A DNA stretch of 64,000 nt from Madurella fahalii (Eukaryota; Ascomycota; Sordariomycetes; Sordariales), in assembly GCA_029876055.1 (NCBI GenBank), contig CM056874.1, positions 2,790,001 through 2,854,000 of the forward strand, given 5' to 3'. Position 1 is the first letter of the stretch. Each line of letters opens with the position of its first letter. The notes beneath the pieces are model-generated. The model did no database searches and was not told where the DNA came from. It worked only from the letters and a program-made list of their open reading frames with translations. Of this stretch, positions 56,656-64,000 are shown piece by piece. The translations under genes and the position numbers were made by a program.

Positions 56656-57850
56656 ATGCCTTTGGGCACCAGACTGCCCCGCCGGACAATCCCAGGGAAA
56701 CTCGGCCATCACTGGTTTCGCGCCCCTACTATCCTTGAACGTCGTCATTCTTCCATGTCCTTCAAGGAAAACCAAGGTGTCGATGCCTCGATCATCCGCC
56801 CCCAGGTCACGCCTGCCCTCCTTCCATACGCGATCGCCCTGATAGAAGCATCGCGTCTCCCCCGTCCCCTTGTCGGGAGCTCGGTCATGGCCTTGCTTAA
56901 TAAGCTCTATTCGCGACCAGATCGCCGCGCTGCCTGTGTCCTACAGCTGCCAACTGGCATTGTACAACAGATAAACAATACCTACGACGCAATGGACGCC
57001 ATGGCTACCGACTTTGCAGCTTGTGCCTTGAATCGCATCTCGCCAAGGGGCAGGGCTACCCTGACGAGTGTACCACTCTCGCCTGCCGAGCACTTTCGCT
57101 TCTGTCGCGCCTTCTACCGAGTCGAGTTGTTTTATACTCTCTCTCAGTGCCGCAAGTTCGCTGACTATACGAACCGCTGGTTCTTCTGGAGGCATCCCCC
57201 TTGGGAGAACGAGCAGCTTGGTTGCGTCGACAGGTACATAGGGACAAGGCTTGATCAAGGTTCGTTAGTCTATGCTAAAAGGGCTAGTACCTCTTCTGCT
57301 GCAGCGACCTGACACTGCCTTGCAGCATTAGCCGAAAGTCATAGGGACGAGGTTGAGGTCCACGAGCAGGACAAGATTGAAGATTACGAACTGAGAAGCT
57401 CTTGGGTTTGTTGCTCGAGTCTTGTAAAGTCCCTACTTTGGTATAAGACTAATAACGCTTAAATTGTAGCTATCTCAAGGTGTCGAGTTCATATACAACT
57501 TGGCCAACACCCCCTCTCCCAAGGCTAAGCGGAGCATCTTGGCGGCTGGCATCCACGCTTCTTTCTGCAATAAATCTTATACCTTAGAGCTATCTGACGC
57601 TCTGATCGGCGTCTATGGCGACGGTGAGGATTTTTACCAGAGGTGCGAGTCGGTAACCCTACATCAGTATGGCCAGCCTAACGACGAGGATATCGACTCG
57701 GGCCCATATCAGGCGTGGCGCACTGAGAACGCAGGGTCGAGGGTGGCAGAATCGTTCTTGCTCAGCGCCGATTGGCTTCGCGACTGCGCCTACGTGTTTT
57801 GGGATAGTGATAGGGTGCAGAAAATGGGTAGGCTTGGGAAGAGAGTGTAA
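56656..57850 (+). CDS. uncharacterised fungal multigene-family protein, three exons
   Basis: Exons 56656-57259, 57326-57405 and 57470-57850 (introns 66 and 64 nt; GTTCGT to GCAG and GTTTGT to GTAG); 354 aa. The frame is continuous across both junctions. Recognisable family blocks are FRFCRAFYRVELFYTL, NRWFFWRHPPWENEQLGC, LSQGVEFIYNLANT, GPYQAWRTENAG and DCAYVFWDSDRV. I recall these from a lineage-expanded family in Pezizomycotina with no known biochemical function. There is no signal peptide or transmembrane helix. Start choice is tentative; an internal ATG at MSFKENQGVDASI is also possible. Its position near HET genes and a transposon relic suits an accessory gene. Confidence 0.72.
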
Positions 57851-58977
57851 TACACCACTGAAGAGATCGCGCGGCATATCTTCGCTGTCTTGATATCGAC
57901 ATAGAGGGCTGTCGGTAGCACCGTTGTTAACGACGTACGAAAGAATGAGTACATGATGCTCTGGACGATTGACCTGGAATTCGGACAATGCAAGCACGAC
58001 AACTGAGGACTGCTGCCTTGTTGGAAGTGACACGCAGCACAGCAAGAATATGATGGTGGGCGGCCGCCATAGCGGAAGCGCCGTAGGAGTAGCACTTCGG
58101 CCCCTAATACAACCGGCGGAACGGACACCTAAACGGCAGGGACATCTGCGTTGCACCAGCTCCCCGATCACAATAAGCTCAAGAACCGTCCCAACGGCCA
58201 AAACGCGGACAGCATCAAGTTCCCGACCCGCCATCTTCATGGGAGCCACTTTGGCAGGTCAAAAGAGATGATATACTAATTACCCCGGTGTCCACCCGCT
58301 TTGCCAGGCTACGTCTAGCAGTCCTCATCCTACAGTCCATCCTTCCCTAGAACTCGCATACATCACTCCCCACACCTCGCTGTTCCCCTAGTCGAGCCCG
58401 CCCCTGTCTATGACGCACAGTGGCTCTGGCTTGTTGAATGGACCAATTCTGAAGGGGCAATGGCGAAGCATACTCCCTGAGCCTCACGGCCGGTGTACTT
58501 GCTGCTCGAGCAATCGCCGATATTGCCCTGCTGGAATCATAGTGGTTTCTGGACTGGCTTGATGTCTGTGGTATACTCTGCATTGTCTAAACGAGAGCCA
58601 CCACTCCAGCAGTCCGCTACAAGGTAGAGCAAGCCAGTTGGGTGCATGTATGTCGGATGGGAGAGAAGTCGCAGCTACAGTCACGCAATATCCTCCCATT
58701 TCCGTCGACGAAAGCTGAAGCTAGGGTGTCTGGAACGCCCCTATTTCCATAGAGCGCCTAGGGAATCGAGCCGAATCTGACCGATACGGGACGTACGTGC
58801 TTTGGAGTGGTGTGCTTTGGAGCGGTGAAGGAGCAACTCGATGATGACCAACATGTCTCCTATTTGATGTAGCGAAGGAGTTACTTCAATGACGCCATCG
58901 GGGGTAGCCGACGTATAATAGGACTGTTGCACGCTTGTGTCGCATTTGTGCGTCGGCGGGTGATGCGGCGCTTGCGC
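57851..58977. other. intergenic next to transposon relic
   Basis: No supported gene. The part close to 58978 could be further degenerate transposon sequence, since similarity to the Fot1 transposase fades there rather than ending at a clear border. Confidence 0.4.
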
Positions 58978-59410
58978 GCTTGACAAAGTTGTGGGCCTAG
59001 AGCTTGCTAACAGGAGGCGTGTCGTGTACGCAAAGCAGTTGGTTGGCCATATCTTCCACACCACGTAGTCTTGTTAAAAAAGCCCGCGGATATAGCTCAA
59101 TGATATATTAAACAATAGCCTCCTCTTTGGATTGAGTGAGCTTTCTCGAATTAGGCATAGTGGCGCGTCTTGCAGGCCGGCCAGCGTGCCGGTCATAGAG
59201 GGTTGAAGATGGTACGTCATAGAGCTTAGCTACAGCTTGGATGCTTAATTTTCCATCATTTTGAAGAGCTTCAAGGGCTAAGATTACCCTGGGCTTCCTT
59301 TGAAGTAGAAGATATGTTCGGTTGTAGGCAAAGTTGATGGTAAGTGTGGGGATGACGCGTCGTGGTAAAAAGTGTCCGACCCGCTTATATGTCCGACTCG
59401 CTTATAAAAT
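58978..59410 (-). mobile_element. Fot1/pogo-type DNA transposon relic with RIP-like stops
   Basis: One minus-strand frame from 59302 to 58978 reads as the N-terminal helix-turn-helix of a Fot1-like transposase: LALEALQNDGKLSIQAVAKL, YDVPSSTLYDR, RRATMPNSRKLTQSKEEAIV, stop, YIIELYPR, RLRGVEDMANQLL, SKL, stop, AHNFVKR. The two stops are most simply CAA to TAA and TGG to TAG, both expected from RIP. Upstream at about 59368-59402 two copies of AAGCGRGTCGGACA resemble the repeated motif of Fot1 terminal inverted repeats. The DDE catalytic part and the other terminus are missing. Confidence 0.8.
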
Positions 59411-60017
59411 ACGTTATTATTAATAGGCATCATGACATCTCGACGTCCTCTATGTGTATGTGCCCACCATGAGTGGTTACCCATTCCGCCGTGATGCAAG
59501 CAGTCGCCATGGCTATTGCACTTGTTCGATAGAGATATGCATGCGCGTATAAGATGGATTAGGGTATAGTATTTTTTCCTATCAATCCTTTAAAGGAGCA
59601 CTGAACTCATGTTAAATATGGTGGTTTAGCGGGAAACTATGCGCCCACTGGAGAGGAGGACTGTGACGCGCTCAGAGCCACCCAGGGAACTTGGATCAAA
59701 TCAAGCTTTCCCACGAGTTGTGTTCACCTCGTATCGGTACTCAGCAGCGGAGCGCGCAGATGCTCGCACTGACTGCTCGTTATAGCCTGTGCCCTTGATG
59801 AAATGGCTTACAAGATTCTCCTAACGCTACCGCTTATAGAACCCAATCGCCACACTCCAGTGCCGACTCTGCATTCTTCGTTATCATCCTAAGCCACTGA
59901 ACGAGTTTCGGGGCTCAGGGAACCTCCCCCTACTGCCCGCCGATTTGAACCGCCACGTTAGCATGGACGACCTCGTGCTTGCCCTCCTCCCAAGTTTCAA
60001 GGAGTAGGAGGGGGGTC
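59411..60017. other. intergenic, 3' flank of the HET gene
   Basis: AT-rich in its first half, no coding feature supported. It probably holds the 3' UTR of the HET gene. Confidence 0.45.
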
Positions 60018-62107
60018 CTAGCGTATCCTAGTCTCAACACACTCGCTCTCGTCAAAGAGCTCTCCATCCATAATACCGTGAACATAAGCCTCTCCGATGA
60101 ACTCCATGTACTCCTGGTCACCATCATGGCGTGGGCGGAGGACGACCGGGACTCTTCCGCCTTTAACGAGGTAAATCCGGTCCCCGGCCTCAGCAGCCTT
60201 TGGAAGCAGGCAGAGCCAACCATTCCCGGTACCACCAAGCCTGCGCTCTGCCACATGTGTCATGTATTGGAAGAACTCGCCGTACCCATGCCAAGTACGC
60301 GAGACATACCGTGCCAGGCCCCGAAAGCGCCGCTTCTCCCGGAGCGGCTCGAGTTTGTTCAGCCAGGTCCCGAACAACTTTGCGGTTTCCGAAACACCTC
60401 CAGGGGCAAGAGTTCCCGTACATAGGGTTGCGCAATACACCGACATAGGGCCCGATTCGTCTCCGTCCCACAGAGCCGGGTTTGTCGGGTTCATCTCCTT
60501 AACAAAGCATTCTCACTCAAGATACACCCCGAGGTTAAAGGAGATTTCGGTCATGGCCTGGTTGTAAAACTTGCGTGTACCGGACCACATGTAACGCGCA
60601 GCGTCTTCTAAACCAAAGCTACTGCCATCATTATCGGTGTCGAAGTCGCTGTCGGAGTCGCTGCTGTCATCGGAGTCGTACTCGGCCTGGACCAAGGTGA
60701 CCCGGGTGACGGTATCCACCGGCTGTCCGCGAAGAACAAGAGTCTTGCCGCCGTCGTCCCATGCGGCCTCAGCGGGGGAACCGCGAGAGGCATGCGTAGT
60801 TCGACGGCCACCCACGGAGTTCTCCATCATGGGACTTGCCGTCTTCGCGTCGTCCAAGCCCCAGTGTGCGACCCACGAGGGTGCTCCCGGCATCGGATGC
60901 GTGGGATCACACGCCCCGAGGACATCAAGGTTCTGCGATACCGCGATCAGCCTTTGCGTTGCCTCTAGGTACACCTCGGCAACGGAGCTGGAGTAGTTTG
61001 GTTGGATCCCAATTTGCTGCAAGTTCGCCGAGACCATCCCAAGAACGGCAAAGATTTTGTCCTGTGGGAGCGTGGCACTCCGCGCCCTCGTGCGGAAGAG
61101 ATAAAATAGCAATCGATCGGCGGTGTTTTCGAGACGGGGCGGGTTGCGGAGAGCTTGCATATCGAAGAAATTCTGGATGGGGGACTCGTCCATCCGCCCC
61201 AGGAGAACCCTCTCCCAGATTCCCAGCGCTATGCCATGGTGCATGGCGGAGCAGAAACGGTTCCAGTCGACTTGATAGCGGCCTTTGACGACGGTCGCGC
61301 GTTTGGACAGGAGGATTTCCTGGGCCGTCCAAACTCTGGACCACCACGGGTGATTGACGATGGTGTCTTGGAGGGAGTTGTCATCGGAGACGATCTTGTA
61401 CGTGCGGCCTTTCCTTGGCTTGATGCTCTTGTGGGGGTTCATCCTCAAGTCGTGTGCTTCGTCTGCTAATGTCTTGATGTGAGCGAAAGCGACGGCCGTA
61501 GATCTCTCTCGGCCATCGCCCAACCAGACGATGGTCTGGGAGGCAGTACGGTAGATGTCCCCCATGATAGCTAGCTGGTCGACTTTTTCGGCCCCGTCGT
61601 CCTGATCAATACATATAGAATCAACCAAGAGAACCCGGGGCGAGTCGACGAGCCTGAGATTGAGAAGAGCACACCGAAGGTTGCTGGTGACTTCTAACGT
61701 CCTGCCGTTCACCCGAATAGGTGTCATTGTGGGGTTTTCTCCCCAAACATATGACAGAGCGTCGTAGTTGTTGACTTTCTGGCCTAGGTAGGCGTCAACG
61801 AGCTCGCACTCGATGTCATCTCTTCTAGTGCCGGGAAGGAGACGAAGCAGACGGAACGGTTTTCCTCCGGAGCCGGCTTGAGCGAGTGGCTTTGGTAGGT
61901 ACGAATACAAAAACGGGTCAGTAGTGACCTTGTTTTCCTCGCAATCCTGGATATCTGGTCAGCCCAGGCGTGACGAGATTTGGATTCCTGAGAGCCACGG
62001 ACCAGTTCATCCCCCCCTTCCAGGATTTCGACCTCGGTGATTTTCACAACTTCTAGTTCCTTGCGGATGCCGCCCAAGATATCGTTCATAATCAGCTGTC
62101 GGGACAT
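60018..62107 (-). CDS. HET-domain protein, interrupted by an in-frame TGA
   Basis: Exon 1 62107-62003 (MSRQLIMNDILGGIRKEL), intron 62002-61947 (56 nt, weak GTCCGT to CCAG), exon 2 from 61946. The HET domain shows YDALSYVWGE, DSICIDQDDGAEKVDQL, MGDIYRTASQTIVWLG, and HPWWSRVWTAQEILLSKRA. The frame meets TGA at 60515-60513 after NLGVYLE. The same frame continues to 60018 with a C-terminal module typical of HET proteins (KGG-RVPVVLRPR, FIGEAYVHGIMDGE). Thus the gene is either a recent nonsense allele (about 512 aa instead of about 677) or contains an error. HET proteins mediate heterokaryon incompatibility and cell death. The first exon and intron are inferred from the lack of an ATG near 61910 and are less certain. 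Confidence 0.78.
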
Positions 62108-64000
62108 TCTGGCTCGTGGGGCACGGTGTCAACCGTCAAAGGCCACGTGTGCTCGAATGTGTCGAAGACGGAGAAAATGGTGGAAGATGAAGAAGTCTGG
62201 CGTTGGCTTGCTAGGCTTGGGCATTGAAATGAGGGGTTTATCAACGCCATCGTCGAATAATAATTAGTGTGGCCTTGCCAGCTGCCCAACGCCGAGTCTT
62301 CCGGCCACAGCCCGTCCAATTGAGGGTTAGTAGCTTACATCGACATTAGGAATTGATCTTGCTGCGTACAATTTATAGCTAGCGGCTTCCAACTCCTACT
62401 TATTTGCACCGCTAACCTAGGTAGAGTCAACGTAGTTTTCCTCGATGTTCTATACCTAAAACGATACAACCTGGCGTACGCTTGGATAGAGATGCATCTA
62501 GTATTCAGCGCATTGTATTGCTAGGTGCCTAAACGGAAGAGGTAGCTACGAGCTCGGGCAAGAATCTCGATGTCTTTGATCAATGTCAGGTACATCACCC
62601 AGCAGCGGCCAGTCTGTTCCATTCCCAACCCCGACCTGATGTCGGAACCTGCCGTGTGGGACAAACAGGCCCACTCGGGTAATTTCCCTTGACGCCCAAC
62701 CGGCGCTCAGGAACGCCCACTTGGTCAGACTTTTCCACAGACACAACAATCTTCAGATCTTCAAGCCAATCTTCGAATTCCATGGATAACGTGATATTTG
62801 ACGTTAAATCCATCCGCGTAGCGGTTCCAACACCTGACACCTTGTCCACGGCCCTCATAACTAGTTCGTGACATCGCAAGGATCACGCACAAAGCGGACG
62901 TCGACCTTCGGATAGTCCCTTTGGAAGACGAGGTCTCCCCTAAGGGCCTTCCACGCGCTGTTTGCTTGGGCACGGTAACTACTAAAGCGCTATTCAAAGA
63001 CATTGATGGAATGGCCAGCGACAAAGACGTCGATGTCTTCCAGCTGGAAGTCAAGCGGCGCCGAAAGTAATCTATAAGGAACTTAATGTTGATAATGTCT
63101 CTCGGACCCGAGATTATCATTGGTCGCGTATAGTCTTTGGGGACCTATACAGGCTACTCAACCGTATTCCTATGATAAACCCGCCAAGTATTAGCCAATA
63201 CTCCTCCCCGAAGAAGCCGGCGACTACAGGCGTCCTCCGAGAATAAAAAGCCTGCGAAAACCGATGGACTTCCGGATCAACGGAATGCGGTTCGTCGTAG
63301 CACTGGGCAGACAATCGCTGGTGCAGCAAGATCGGCTGCGGCGAAGCCTGAGGGAGTTACCAAGAGACGTCCGAGAAATCCCCGCCGAAGGAAGGTAGGG
63401 TAGGACGCCAGCGTCACCGTAGATGGTGGGAGGGGAATAAACACTTGTTGGCCTCCTGTATAGGCGGGTAGGCCCGACAGAGGAGTTCAGCGCTCAGCAC
63501 ATGCTAAAACCGGCTTGTAGAAACTGTCTTTGGAAGGGGGCGGCATTTTTCGTTACTCTTACTTGCAGTCCGCTTGCTTTATTGAGAGCAATACTGCCTA
63601 CGAGACAAATTGCCAAGCTAACACTTTACAGGGCAGAAGTTCAAAGCTAGTCAAACTGGCTAAGTTTTGCACGATCAACACAAATCGACGGCCGCAAGCC
63701 TTGACTAATTTGAGGTCGAGATCAAACCTTTTTGAAGCCATTCCCAGATCTATGGCACTACAATTTCTTGGCGTTGCAGTTGATGTCGGCTCAAAAACAG
63801 GGGGTAACTTTCCCTTGAGAGCCATCGAGCCGGAAAGAGGGGCTTTCCTGATTGGGCACCCTCCCAACAGCCTAACTATCCGACACTTTGACCTGTAATG
63901 GGTGATCGGTCCAGCGGGTCGGGAGGACGTAGAGATGCGTCCTGGCGCGCTTGCGTAGAATGCCGAAAAGAGAATGTGTTCCGCCGGCAGGTTTGCTCTT
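62108..64000. other. right-end region, possible gene fragments
   Basis: No complete gene is supported. Two protein-like plus-strand segments occur. The first, about 62866-63070, reads LRIVPLEDEVSPKGLPRAV and ends LEVKRRRK. The second, about 63190-63402, is strongly basic (NTPPRRSRRLQASSENKK to RRPRNPRRRKVG, then TAG). They may belong to one gene whose junction I could not define, or to a decayed one. Confidence 0.35.

Noticed and set aside
1..64000. CRISPR arrays, bacterial operons or a biosynthetic gene cluster
   Set aside because: No spaced direct-repeat arrays exist, genes carry spliceosomal introns, and no PKS, NRPS, terpene or P450 genes were found near the zinc-cluster regulator.

Overview
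The window is nuclear DNA of a filamentous ascomycete, most likely Sordariales (Chaetomiaceae or Podospora-like). The evidence is: short GT-AG introns of 52-112 nt with CTAAC/CTGAC-type branch sites; moderately GC-rich genes; a 71-nt eukaryotic tRNA-Gly; orthologues of conserved fungal genes (sod1, rom2, gpi2, vms1, a RIM2-type carrier, a long fungal annexin); HET-domain genes; and transposon relics whose stop codons look like CpA-to-TpA changes, the signature of repeat-induced point mutation (RIP). No bacterial, phage or CRISPR feature is visible.

Layout. 1-6.6 kb: a HET-NACHT-WD40 (HNWD/STAND, NLR-like) gene on the minus strand with 12 almost identical 126-bp WD repeats, bracketed by a 17-nt inverted repeat. 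7-18.2 kb: conserved housekeeping block with sod1 (-, five exons), rom2 RhoGEF (+), tRNA-Gly(GCC) (-) and gpi2 (-). 19.3-26.1 kb: lineage-restricted genes, namely a small single-pass membrane protein (+), an orphan protein (-), a kinase-like protein lacking the DFG aspartate (-) and a decayed HNH-nuclease gene (-). 28.2-30.5 kb: an annexin with a long RD/SR-rich head (+). 34.6-35.7 kb: a Zn2Cys6 transcription factor (-). 39.7-42.6 kb: a Ty3/gypsy chromodomain relic, a RIM2-like mitochondrial carrier with a one-base frameshift (+) and a broken CxxCxGxG mini-protein (-). 44.7-46.7 kb: vms1 (+). 51.3-53.3 kb: a CFEM-like, probably GPI-anchored wall protein (+). 54.2-56.1 kb: an orphan protein with a His-rich tract (-). 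56.7-57.9 kb: a three-exon member of an uncharacterised fungal family (+). 59 kb: a RIP-mutated Fot1/pogo relic. 60-62.1 kb: a HET-domain gene cut by an in-frame TGA (-).

How it fits together. Genes for basic cell biology (superoxide detoxification, Rho1/cell-wall signalling, GPI-anchor synthesis, ribosome-associated quality control, mitochondrial nucleotide import) sit between two accessory edges. Both edges carry non-self-recognition (HET) genes; transposon relics lie beside the right-hand one and in the middle of the window. The most notable locus is the HNWD gene: its WD repeats differ mainly at the positions known to be hypervariable in this family, and its NACHT-WD linker intron has been enlarged by a 155-bp-offset tandem duplication of intron plus exon. 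Several one-base shifts at 40.1-42.6 kb could be genuine decay or local assembly error. Exon boundaries were derived by hand from reading frame, splice consensus and family knowledge; no search was run.
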